DNA of 10,151 nucleotides from Lachnospiraceae bacterium UBA4380 (GTDB lineage: Bacteria; Bacillota; Clostridia; Lachnospirales; Lachnospiraceae): assembly GCA_002390025.1 (NCBI GenBank), contig DGRU01000229.1, forward strand, positions 11,931 to 22,081, read 5' to 3'. Position numbers and translations under genes: made by a program. This document shows, piece by piece, positions 1 to 5,701 of the stretch; positions within the stretch are counted from its first letter, which is position 1; the number at the start of each line of letters is the position of its first letter. Below the pieces are notes generated by a model, which made no database searches, was not told where the DNA came from, and was given only the letters and a program-made list of their open reading frames with translations.

Positions 1-306
1 ACTACGGTACGCGAGATCGTGCGCGCAGAGGTGGAAGAGGTTCCATGCGGGACCGCCGACCCTGTCACAGGCATGCCCAGGGAAATCGTGATCCGCGTCA
101 GCGGCAGGGGATTTCTCTACAATATGGTCCGCATCATAGCCGGCACCCTGATGGAGATCGGCCGCGGAGCCAAATCACCTGCCCAGATGCCCGCAATCCT
201 CGCATCACTTGACAGGCGGTCGGCAGGCCCGACGGCACCTGCGTGCGGCCTGACGCTCGTGCGCTATGAGATCACAGAGCCCGGAAACGGGATGGTATTT
301 GACTGA
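1..306 (+). CDS. truA: tRNA pseudouridine synthase A, C-terminal part (5' end outside window)
   Basis: TruA converts uridines 38-40 in the anticodon stem-loop of tRNAs to pseudouridine in the cytoplasm. The frame is open from base 1, so the start and the catalytic Asp lie upstream of the window. About 101 residues are visible. They include the family's C-terminal hallmark [20 protein letters not shown], which is followed by the usual short tail ending in a TGA at 304-306. The segment before it ([10 protein letters not shown]) fits the strand leading into that motif. In many Firmicutes truA sits at the end of the ecfA-ecfA-ecfT-truA cluster directly before rplM. Here another gene intervenes, starting 29 bp downstream with no room for its own promoter in the gap. 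Identification is by motif recognition and is secure. Confidence 0.95.
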   Translation, partial: TTVREIVRAEVEEVPCGTADPVTGMPREIVIRVSGRGFLYNMVRIIAGTLMEIGRGAKSPAQMPAILASLDRRSAGPTAPACGLTLVRYEITEPGNGMVFD

Positions 307-335
307 TCTAATTAAACGGAGGTTATTCGGAGAGT

Positions 336-1865
336 ATGAAAAAGAAAGCTATTTATGTTGCTGCTGCTTTGCTGGCAGTCTGCATTGCGGGAGCCGGGGG
401 GATTTCCGTATTCGGAGAAGCAGCAAAAAGTACTGCTCCGGCAGCTGCTGTCAGCGCGGTCATCAGCAATCATACCAAGGAAGCTGTTCAGGAAGCAGAG
501 GAAGAGGGCGAAGAAGTTGCCGTTGTCGATTATGAACTGACAGGCAGCTTTAAAAATGAAGCTGACGGCGACGGATATAAAATCTACGAGGACGGCACTT
601 TTACAGCCTACAGGGATTTCGAGAATAAAAAAGGAAAAATGATCGGAACAGTACTCCCTGACGGGGACAAGTGGGTATTCACTTCCCCCGGACTTGACAA
701 GGGACAGGTCTACGGTACTTTTAAAGACGATGAATGGACCATTGACGGAAAGCAGTATACCTATACCTTCGGTTCCGTCGAAATGCCGGCGCTTCATTTC
801 AGAGGCCTGTATGCCAATAATAAGAGCCTCTTGATCTGGGGCAAAAAGATGAAAAACCTGGAAAAGGAAGGCCTCAAATGCACTGCGGATCTGGATCAGA
901 AGATCCCGTCTCTGAAAGTGACCGACGAGATCGAGATCTCTTTCAAGAGAGGCAAGGCAAAAGTGCGGGCGATCAACCCCTATGAGAATGAGGCATCGCT
1001 CTCGGACTGCATCATCTGTTCTTTTTATACAGAGGATACCACGGGAACATTTACCTTCGAGTCTGACGGAGTTGCCTGCGGTGACGACTGCTTCGACAAG
1101 CTGCTGGAAAACGATGTATACAAATATGAAAAAGATCGTCTGGTCTACAAGGAATTTCTGCTGACCTTGTCGGATTTTGATTTTGTTTCGGGAGAAGATC
1201 CCAGAGGTAAGAAACTGCTGGAAGCCGACGGTAACTGCGACCTCACCTTCTGTTTCGACGGCTCTGTTCTCAAATCTTTTGCCTATACATCCCCCAGGCT
1301 CCTCTATTCCGGCCTGGACAGCAATGTGGATGAAGAAGAGCTGCAGAACATGGACGAAGAGAAAATGGGAGCAGCGCTGGAAGTCAGAGGGAATATCCTG
1401 ACCAGCCTCGGAAAAGCTTTTAAGGATGCCGGTATCGAGGCAGAGATCGACGAGACAACCGGTGAGATCGCAATGGACTCCAAAGTCCTCTTTGCTGTCA
1501 ATTCCTACGAGCTCTCCGATGAGGGAAAAGCCTACCTCGATCAGTTTATGAAGGCCTATGTCCCGGTCCTGTTTTCCGATGAGTTCAAGGATTCCATTGC
1601 CCATGTGGACTTTGAGGGCCACACAGACAGTGTCGGATCTTTCGGCTTTAATATGGAACTGTCTCAGAACCGCGCGGACGCGGTGCGGGATTACTGCCTG
1701 GAGAGCACTGAGAACGGACTCGATGAAAATCAGAAGGCCCTGCTCAGGGAGAAGGCAGTGACCAGGGGATTTGCCAGCACGGATCTGGTCTATGATGAAA
1801 ACGGCACGGAGGACAGAGACGCCTCCAGAAGAGTTCTGGTCAAGTTTTTCATCACCGTCAAGTGA
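336..1865 (+). CDS. Secreted protein with C-terminal OmpA-type peptidoglycan-binding domain
   Basis: A 509-residue exported protein that probably binds peptidoglycan non-covalently outside the membrane. Residues 1-27 form a signal peptide: KKK, then a hydrophobic core, with a plausible signal peptidase cut near VFG/EA. C16 follows LAV, a poor lipobox, so a lipoprotein is less likely. An acidic linker (about 47-63) leads into a beta-rich, Gly/Asp-rich region (about 66-150), then a charged middle region I do not recognise. Residues about 390-509 match the OmpA C-terminal fold: VLFAVNSYELSDEGKAYL, FEGHTDSVGS, LSQNRADAVRDYC, VTRGFASTD and the final DRDASRRVLVKF. D431 and R446 are 15 residues apart, like the diaminopimelate-binding D271 and R286 of E. 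coli OmpA. The start has an upstream GGAGG at 318-322 (long spacing) and CGGAGAG just before the ATG. It is probably read through from truA. Ligand and role of the N-terminal half are unknown. Confidence 0.85.
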   Translation: MKKKAIYVAAALLAVCIAGAGGISVFGEAAKSTAPAAAVSAVISNHTKEAVQEAEEEGEEVAVVDYELTGSFKNEADGDGYKIYEDGTFTAYRDFENKKGKMIGTVLPDGDKWVFTSPGLDKGQVYGTFKDDEWTIDGKQYTYTFGSVEMPALHFRGLYANNKSLLIWGKKMKNLEKEGLKCTADLDQKIPSLKVTDEIEISFKRGKAKVRAINPYENEASLSDCIICSFYTEDTTGTFTFESDGVACGDDCFDKLLENDVYKYEKDRLVYKEFLLTLSDFDFVSGEDPRGKKLLEADGNCDLTFCFDGSVLKSFAYTSPRLLYSGLDSNVDEEELQNMDEEKMGAALEVRGNILTSLGKAFKDAGIEAEIDETTGEIAMDSKVLFAVNSYELSDEGKAYLDQFMKAYVPVLFSDEFKDSIAHVDFEGHTDSVGSFGFNMELSQNRADAVRDYCLESTENGLDENQKALLREKAVTRGFASTDLVYDENGTEDRDASRRVLVKFFITVK

Positions 1866-1890
1866 GGATGTCTGTGAAGTCCGGCTGCTG

Positions 1891-2044
1891 GTTACTGTAC
1901 AGACCCACCTGAACTCGAGGTGTTTTTGCGTGGTTTCCAACGCAAAAACCCGAGTTAAACGGCGTTCGCCCCATTCGCGGAGCGAATTTAGCATGGGCGA
2001 ACGCAAGTTACTGTCACGCCCCTCGAGAGGGCGTGAACAGTAAC
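1891..2044. mobile_element. MITE-like hairpin element, 154 bp, flanked by 9-bp direct repeats
   Basis: The terminal inverted repeats GTTACTGT (1891-1898) and ACAGTAAC (2037-2044) bound the element. CGGCTGCTG occurs immediately outside on both sides (1882-1890 and 2045-2053), as expected for a target-site duplication. Inside are three consecutive hairpins. The first pairs GTTTTTGCGT 1922-1931 with ACGCAAAAAC 1940-1949, inside an AACTCG/CGAGTT outer pair (1912-1917, 1951-1956). The second pairs GCGTTCGCCC 1962-1971 with GGGCGAACGC 1995-2004 and nests an ATTCGC-GGA-GCGAAT hairpin. The third pairs GTTACTGTCACGCCC 2007-2021 with GGGCGTGAACAGTAAC 2029-2044, so the terminal sequence occurs a second time internally. 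There is no transposase, so it would need help in trans. Calling it mobile is inference; the repeats themselves are directly visible. Confidence 0.55.
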
Positions 2045-2084
2045 CGGCTGCTGAAAACTGTTCGGAAAAAAATGCAGTCAGGCG

Positions 2085-2113
2085 TTGACACTCATTTTTG
2101 ATTCGAATATAAT
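2085..2113 (+). promoter_or_regulatory. Consensus sigma-A promoter for rplM-rpsI
   Basis: TTGACA at 2085-2090 and TATAAT at 2108-2113 are separated by exactly 17 bp. Both hexamers and the spacer match the housekeeping consensus perfectly. Transcription would start near 2119-2121, giving a leader of about 210 nt before rplM. A very strong promoter fits a ribosomal protein operon and explains how rplM-rpsI are expressed independently of truA and the OmpA-domain gene. Confidence 0.92.
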
Positions 2114-2118
2114 GGACG

Positions 2119-2206
2119 GGTGCGACGGCGGTAAACGCATGTATTTTTGCATGCCCTGACTCCCCGGTTTTTGGAAAAAATTTACCTGCCACTGCGACAC
2201 GCACAT
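2119..2206 (+). promoter_or_regulatory. Structured 5' leader RNA, L13-leader-like
   Basis: Immediately after the predicted transcription start, three nested helices can be drawn. P1 pairs GTGCG 2120-2124 with CGCAC 2200-2204. P2 pairs GGC-GGTAAA 2127-2135 with TTTACC-t-GCC 2181-2190. P3 pairs GCATG 2137-2141 with CATGC 2150-2154. A smaller CC/GG hairpin lies near 2163-2174. Firmicute rplM operons are known to carry an L13 ribosomal protein leader (an Rfam family) thought to mediate feedback by L13. Position and nested architecture fit, but I have not aligned this to the family model, so family membership is inferred. Confidence 0.6.
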
Positions 2207-2212
2207 ACTTGA

Positions 2213-2332
2213 ATGATACCAGTAGAGATTAATTTAGAAGAATTGGATCGGCTTTTCCGACAGGAGACCGGACTGGACCGGGACCTGCGGCGGGAGCAGA
2301 TCACAGATGCACCGATGGAGGAAAATACATGA
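2213..2332 (+). CDS. Possible 39-residue small ORF overlapping the rplM start
   Basis: An ATG at 2213 opens a 39-codon frame whose TGA overlaps the rplM start codon (ATGA, 2329-2332), an arrangement typical of translational coupling. The peptide starts MIPVEINLEELDRLFRQETG and looks like an amphipathic charged helix rather than random codons. Against it: there is no Shine-Dalgarno sequence before 2213, and an in-frame TGA lies directly upstream. It could be a coupled leader peptide, a regulatory by-product of the leader, or chance. I do not recognise the peptide. Confidence 0.22.
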   Translation: MIPVEINLEELDRLFRQETGLDRDLRREQITDAPMEENT

Positions 2333-2757
2333 AAACCTATGTGCCAGGCGCAGCAGATATTGAGAAGAAATGGTATGTAGTGGATGCGACCGACATGACC
2401 CTCGGACGCCTTGCAAGCACAGTTGCCACTGTTCTTCGCGGCAAGAATAAGCCTTACTACACTCCTTTTATGGATACAGGCGACTATGTTATCATTGTAA
2501 ATGCAGAGAAGATCAAAGTTACCGGCAAGAAGCTGGATCAGAAGATCTATTTCCGTCACTCCGAGTATGTCGGCAGCGCGAAGTATACAACCCTTCGTGA
2601 GATGCTCCGCACAAAGCCCATCAAGGTTGTTGAGCACGCAGTCCGCGGCATGCTTCCCAAGGGAAGACTCGGCGATGACATGTACAGAAAGCTCCATGTC
2701 TATGAAGGTCCCGAGCACAAGCACGCAGCACAGAAGCCCGAAGAGCTGAAGTTCTGA
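2329..2757 (+). CDS. rplM: 50S ribosomal protein L13
   Basis: A 142-residue protein of normal L13 length, an early-assembling 23S rRNA-binding component of the large subunit. Recognisable stretches are KWYVVDATDMTLGRLASTVA near the start, LRGKNKPYYTPFMDTGDYVI, NAEKIKVTGKKLDQKIYFRH, and the C-terminal AVRGMLPKGRLGDDMYRKLH with VYEGPEHKHAAQKPE. The ATG follows GGAGG at 2317-2321 with 7-nt spacing, so the start is clear. It is first in a two-gene operon with rpsI, driven by the consensus promoter at 2085 and preceded by the structured leader that probably provides autoregulation. The 109-nt gap to rpsI contains short dyads, such as TGGCCG...CGGCCA, but no obvious terminator or promoter. Confidence 0.98.
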   Translation: MKTYVPGAADIEKKWYVVDATDMTLGRLASTVATVLRGKNKPYYTPFMDTGDYVIIVNAEKIKVTGKKLDQKIYFRHSEYVGSAKYTTLREMLRTKPIKVVEHAVRGMLPKGRLGDDMYRKLHVYEGPEHKHAAQKPEELKF

Positions 2758-2866
2758 TCGACTTTGACGCCAGCCGGCAGGAACAGGACCGGCGGCATTC
2801 GACAATAGATGGCCGAAACAGATCCGGATGAATCGGACGGCCAGAGCTTGAAAGGAGATATTTACA

Positions 2867-3262
2867 ATGGCTAAAGAAGCGACATATTATGGAACCGGCA
2901 GAAGGAAATCCTCTGTTGCCCGTGTTTTCATTACACCCGGCACCGGCAATATGACCATCAACGGCAGAAGCCTGGATGACTATTTCGGACTTGAGACCCT
3001 CAAGGTTATCGTCAACCAGCCTATCGTTCTCACCGGCACAACCGGTCAGTATGACTACAAGATCACTGTCAAGGGCGGCGGCACAACCGGCCAGGCAGGC
3101 GCAATCCGTCACGGCATCTCCCGTGCCCTCATCGAAGCAGACGCGGACCTTCGTCCCGTTCTCAAGAAGGCCGGCTTCCTTACCCGTGACCCTCGTATGA
3201 AAGAGAGAAAGAAATACGGTCTCAAAGCGGCACGTCGTGCTCCTCAGTTCTCCAAGCGCTGA
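2867..3262 (+). CDS. rpsI: 30S ribosomal protein S9
   Basis: A 131-residue S9, whose C-terminal tail reaches the tRNA anticodon loop in the P site. Diagnostic stretches are [21 protein letters not shown], the central [21 protein letters not shown], and the C-terminal [20 protein letters not shown] with the invariant basic ending SKR. Length and motifs are standard. The ATG is preceded by AAAGGAGA with appropriate spacing. rplM and rpsI are the usual pair, transcribed together. The unit ends at the strong terminator about 75 bp downstream. Confidence 0.98.
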   Translation: MAKEATYYGTGRRKSSVARVFITPGTGNMTINGRSLDDYFGLETLKVIVNQPIVLTGTTGQYDYKITVKGGGTTGQAGAIRHGISRALIEADADLRPVLKKAGFLTRDPRMKERKKYGLKAARRAPQFSKR

Positions 3263-3336
3263 TCGCAGAGACTGCAGTACCTATATCCTATTATCTTACA
3301 AAGAATCGCATATTTTTCAAAGATCACACACACAGA

Positions 3337-3366
3337 CCCCCGGAAAGCAGTTTCCGGGGGTTTTTC
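3337..3366 (+). terminator. Intrinsic terminator of rplM-rpsI
   Basis: A perfect 10-bp stem, CCCCCGGAAA (3337-3346) and TTTCCGGGGG (3351-3360), closes a GCAG tetraloop. TTTTTC follows directly. This is a classic rho-independent terminator for the ribosomal protein operon. Confidence 0.96.
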
Positions 3367-3367
3367 T

Positions 3368-3433
3368 TTGTGGGACACTGGGGACATTGGGGACGGTTGT
3401 GGGACACTGGGGACGGTTCTGAATGTCCCACAA
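3368..3433. repeat. REP-like GGGACACTGGGGAC repeat with inverted arm
   Basis: TTGTGGGACACTGGGGAC occurs twice in tandem (from 3368 and from 3397), with an extra ATTGGGGAC in the first unit. The second copy ends in an inverted partner: TTGTGGGACA 3397-3406 pairs with TGTCCCACAA 3424-3433 across a 17-nt loop containing GGGGACGGTTCTGA. The same 14-mer recurs in the palindrome at 6551-6621, so these are members of one dispersed intergenic repeat family. It lies just after a terminator, a common place for such elements. It is non-coding, and any mobilising enzyme is outside the window. Confidence 0.75.
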
Positions 3434-3478
3434 CTCTCCCTATAGCGTGTTTAAAAGGAATATGGTATATTGGTTAAA

Positions 3479-3495
3479 GGCGGCGAATCGCCGCC
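3479..3495 (+). other. GC-rich hairpin in the cysE 5' region
   Basis: GGCGGCGA-A-TCGCCGCC is a perfect 17-nt dyad about 40 nt before the cysE start. In RNA it would form a 6-bp GC stem with a GAATC loop. It has no T-tract, so it is not a terminator. It could stabilise the mRNA or be an operator. A weak TATATT at 3466-3471 lies upstream, but I cannot support a -35 hexamer. Confidence 0.4.
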
Positions 3496-3534
3496 GGTGA
3501 TACACAGAACTATTGTCGGAACAAGGTGGTATAC

Positions 3535-4521
3535 ATGAGAAAAGATATCAGCAACCGCATACAGAGCGTGACCAACCGGATCCTGGAGGATTATCAGTAC
3601 GGCCGTGATATAGATAATATGAATGTCTTTAACCAGCCCGACAGCACGGCGGTCATCGACATCGTCAACAAGCTGCTCAATATTCTGTTTCCCGGCTATT
3701 ACAGGCCCAGGGAATTCAGGAGCTACAATTATGACAGCCGGATCGCGGTGGTGATCGAGGATGTCATCTACAACCTGCAGAAGCAGATCGCCATCGCCCT
3801 CCGTTTCAAGGAGGAGTACGCGGCAGAGACGGATTTCGAGCTCCGCATGTCGGCCGAAGAACTGGCGATTGATTTTCTGGACAGGATCCCTCATATCAGG
3901 GCCCTGGTTAACACGGATATGCAGGCTTCCTACGAGGGAGATCCGGCGGCTTTCAGCAAGGATGAGATCGTCCTCTGCTATCCGGGACTTCTGGCGAGCA
4001 CCATCAACCGCCTGGCTCACGAACTCTTCCTGCTCGGTGTTCCGCTCATTCCCAGAATGATGACGGAGTACGCCCACAGCAAGACCGGTATCGACATCCA
4101 TCCCGGCGCGACCATCGGCGAGTACTTTTTCATGGATCACGGAACCGGCATTGTCGTCGGTGAGACTTCGATCATAGGCAAACACGTCAAGGTCTATCAG
4201 GGTGTCACCATCGGTGCCCTTTCAACCCGCGGCGGCCAGCGCCTGAAAGGCGCCAAGCGTCATCCCACCATCGAGGACAATGTCACGATCTATGCCGGTG
4301 CCTCTATTCTGGGCGGCGATACCACCATCGGAGAGGGCTCGGTCATCGGGTCCAACGTCTTCATCACAAGTTCGGTCAAACCCGGGACCCGGATCAGCGT
4401 CAAGACCCAGGAGCTCATCATCCGCAACGGCGATGAGGACTTCGAACTGCACGGCACACCGGAATCCGCTGAAGACATGGAAGAGTCCAAACCGGATGAC
4501 ACCTGGTACTACGTGATCTGA
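3535..4521 (+). CDS. cysE: Serine O-acetyltransferase
   Basis: A 328-residue cytoplasmic enzyme that transfers acetyl from acetyl-CoA to L-serine, giving O-acetylserine for cysteine synthesis. The N-terminal 170 residues are helical. The C-terminal half is a left-handed beta-helix of hexapeptide repeats with GIDIHPGATIGEYFFMDHGTG, VYQGVTIGALSTRG, KRHPTIEDNVTIYAGASILG and TIGEGSVIGSNVFI. D187 and H202 keep the 15-residue spacing of E. coli CysE D143 and H158, and H243 probably corresponds to the further active-site His. The ATG at 3535 is chosen because AAGGTGG (3523-3529) sits 5 nt before it; an in-frame GTG at 3526 would overlap that site. It is longer than E. coli CysE, as in the long form common in Firmicutes and Bacteroidetes. 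The C-terminal tail is acidic (DMEESKPDDTWYYVI). The gene ends with tandem stops TGA-TAG. Confidence 0.93.
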   Translation: MRKDISNRIQSVTNRILEDYQYGRDIDNMNVFNQPDSTAVIDIVNKLLNILFPGYYRPREFRSYNYDSRIAVVIEDVIYNLQKQIAIALRFKEEYAAETDFELRMSAEELAIDFLDRIPHIRALVNTDMQASYEGDPAAFSKDEIVLCYPGLLASTINRLAHELFLLGVPLIPRMMTEYAHSKTGIDIHPGATIGEYFFMDHGTGIVVGETSIIGKHVKVYQGVTIGALSTRGGQRLKGAKRHPTIEDNVTIYAGASILGGDTTIGEGSVIGSNVFITSSVKPGTRISVKTQELIIRNGDEDFELHGTPESAEDMEESKPDDTWYYVI

Positions 4522-4530
4522 TAGAATGAT

Positions 4531-4555
4531 CCTGTAATCAACAGGCTCTTTTCTG
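4531..4555 (+). terminator. Weak candidate terminator after cysE
   Basis: CCTGT (4531-4535) and ACAGG (4541-4545) form a 5-bp stem with an AATCA loop, followed by the T-rich CTCTTTTCT. A second small hairpin CTCTT/AAGAG follows (4546-4561). The stem is short and the T-run is interrupted, so termination would be partial at best. Confidence 0.3.
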
Positions 4556-4599
4556 TAAGAGTCCGGCTGCATAAAGATCAATAAACAGGAGGAAAAAGA

Positions 4600-4998
4600 A
4601 TGGCTGTTACTGCAGGAATCAAGGGGGTGAGAAAGTTTGTCGTCAACGAGGATATGCTGGCTTCCAAAGTCGGCAGCGGCCTTGTAAATGTTTTCGCCAC
4701 CCCGTGTATGATCACCGGGATTGAAAATACAGCTGCAATGTCGGTACAGCCTGAACTTGAAGAGGGCAGGACCACTGTGGGCATAGCGATCAGCGTCTCC
4801 CATGTCGCCGCCACACCCCTGGGGATGGAAGTCCGTATCGAGACTGAGCTCACAGAAGTGGCGCCCAACGGCAAGGTCATGACCTTCAAGGTGGCCTGCT
4901 ATGATGAGGCCGGCCTGATCGGAGAGGGGACCCACCAGCGCGCCATTGTTGACCGCGCCCGTTTCGAGGCAAGGGCAAACGCCAAAGGCGCAAAATAA
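4600..4998 (+). CDS. FlK-type hotdog-fold thioesterase family protein
   Basis: A 132-residue single-domain protein resembling the fluoroacetyl-CoA thioesterase (FlK) group, which hydrolyses acyl-CoA thioesters in the cytoplasm. The signature FATPCMITGIENTAAMSVQP is followed by GRTTVGIAISVSHVAATPLG and a C-terminal ACYDEAGLIGEGTHQRAIV. T34, E42 and H68 have the same spacing (8 and 26) as the Thr42-Glu50-His76 triad of Streptomyces FlK, so the catalytic set appears intact. AGGAGG lies 8 nt before the ATG. FlK itself detoxifies fluoroacetate, but most relatives in gut Firmicutes have no assigned substrate, and nothing nearby suggests fluorine metabolism. The natural substrate is therefore unknown. 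A hairpin 10 nt after the stop may end the transcript. Confidence 0.85.
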   Translation: MAVTAGIKGVRKFVVNEDMLASKVGSGLVNVFATPCMITGIENTAAMSVQPELEEGRTTVGIAISVSHVAATPLGMEVRIETELTEVAPNGKVMTFKVACYDEAGLIGEGTHQRAIVDRARFEARANAKGAK

Positions 4999-5008
4999 AG
5001 ATTCGCAG

Positions 5009-5041
5009 CAGCTGCTCAGAACTTTGCTTTCTGAACAGCTG
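5009..5041 (+). terminator. Stem-loop after the thioesterase gene, possible terminator
   Basis: CAGCTGCTCAGAA (5009-5021) pairs with TTCTGAACAGCTG (5029-5041) with one C.A mismatch and a 7-nt loop. The stem is strong, but only TTATTA follows, not a T-tract. It may protect or partly terminate the transcript. Confidence 0.4.
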
Positions 5042-5048
5042 TTATTAT

Positions 5049-5184
5049 GCATTGATTCCGGAACCGGCCGGGCTTCGCAATCGTTCCCGAATCTGGGCGA
5101 GTTGCGCAATCGTTCCCGAATCCGGCCGGACTGTACAATCGTTCCCGAACCGGGCCGGGCTTCGCAATCGTTCCGGAACCGGGA
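5049..5184. repeat. 29-bp intergenic tandem repeat, about 4.7 units
   Basis: Contiguous units of exactly 29 bp start at 5078, 5107 and 5136 with the core CAATCGTTCCCGAAYC. A diverged first unit lies at 5049-5077 and a truncated last one at 5165-5184. The variable half of each unit is rich in GGCCGG and CTTCG. The period is not a multiple of three and the units abut with no spacers, so this is neither a coding repeat nor CRISPR. It fills most of the 222-bp gap between the thioesterase and the next gene, whose ribosome binding site lies just after it. Confidence 0.85.
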
Positions 5185-5220
5185 AGAAAAACGGATACCT
5201 GTACGGAAGGGAGAAGGCAC

Positions 5221-5634
5221 ATGAAATTTGTCATTCAACATCAGACATCCTCCTATATGCGGCTGCGTCTTTGCGGAGGCCGGTTCACCGGAACCGAGGC
5301 AGAGGTGCTGGACTATGCGCTGTCCAATCTCAAGGGCGTCTCCGGTGTCAGGCTTTATCCGGCTTCCGGAGGAATCGCCTTTTCCTACAAGGGCGACAGG
5401 GAAACTATTCTCAGAAAGCTTCGGAACCTGCAGTTCCACAATGTTAAAATGTTTGCAGAGGGGATTGAGGAGAGCATAGGAAGGGAAGAACTGTCCCGCA
5501 GAAAGCTCAGCCCGGAGCTCAAGAGAAAATTACGCTGCAAGGTCATTGCCGAGGCGGCTGCGGATATGCTCCTTCCCGCTCCGGTCCAGTTGGGATATCA
5601 CATGTACCAGCTCGTGACGCTCAAAAACCTGTAA
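5221..5634 (+). CDS. Stand-alone domain resembling the N-terminus of a heavy-metal P-type ATPase (HMA-like)
   Basis: A 137-residue protein that resembles only the N-terminal cytoplasmic part of a class of clostridial heavy-metal P1B ATPases. Those proteins open with a ferredoxin-like domain of the form MKxxIxHxxxGRxRx... LPGVxxVxVYxxTxxxxIxY. Matching features here are MKFVIQH, the helix TEAEVLDYALSNLKGV, the strand GVRLYPASGGIAFSYKGDRE, LRNLQF, and a terminal helix MLLPAPVQLGYHMYQLVTLKNL. In intact ATPases that helix leads into the first transmembrane segment. The protein stops there: no transmembrane segments, phosphorylation motif DKTGT or CxxC metal site is present, and the downstream bases do not continue the family in any frame I read. 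AAGGGAG precedes the ATG with 8-nt spacing. It may be a truncated remnant or a genuine small partner protein. The homology is from recall and needs a profile search. Confidence 0.6.
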   Translation: MKFVIQHQTSSYMRLRLCGGRFTGTEAEVLDYALSNLKGVSGVRLYPASGGIAFSYKGDRETILRKLRNLQFHNVKMFAEGIEESIGREELSRRKLSPELKRKLRCKVIAEAAADMLLPAPVQLGYHMYQLVTLKNL

Positions 5635-5701
5635 AAATATTTTCGGCGGAGAGCTTATTTGACTTACTTTTTACTTCGAGACAGATTGAAAGGGACCGGG
5701 A

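Noticed and set aside
312..2204. A 630-codon open frame on the minus strand opposite the OmpA-domain gene
   Set aside because: It lies antisense to a gene with clear signal peptide and OmpA motifs and runs through the MITE-like element. Its translation shows no recognisable domain and it has no convincing ribosome binding site.
2810..2875. 21-codon frame overlapping the rpsI start (MAETDPDESDG...)
   Set aside because: No ribosome binding site and very short; the overlap with ATGGCTAA is likely chance.
3526..3534. GTG at 3526 as the cysE start
   Set aside because: It overlaps the AAGGTGG ribosome binding site that correctly serves ATG 3535.
5049..5184. CRISPR array
   Set aside because: The 29-bp period resembles a CRISPR repeat length, but units are contiguous with no spacers, and no cas gene is nearby.
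4222..5439. A 405-codon minus-strand frame spanning cysE, the thioesterase and the 29-bp repeats
   Set aside because: It is a shadow frame across two well-supported + strand genes. The repetitive ERLRNS/FGNDCEARP segments come from the non-coding tandem repeat.
5659..5687. Promoter TTGACT...CAGATT before the DUF89 gene
   Set aside because: The -10 match is too poor to support; the gene may simply be cotranscribed with the HMA-like gene.
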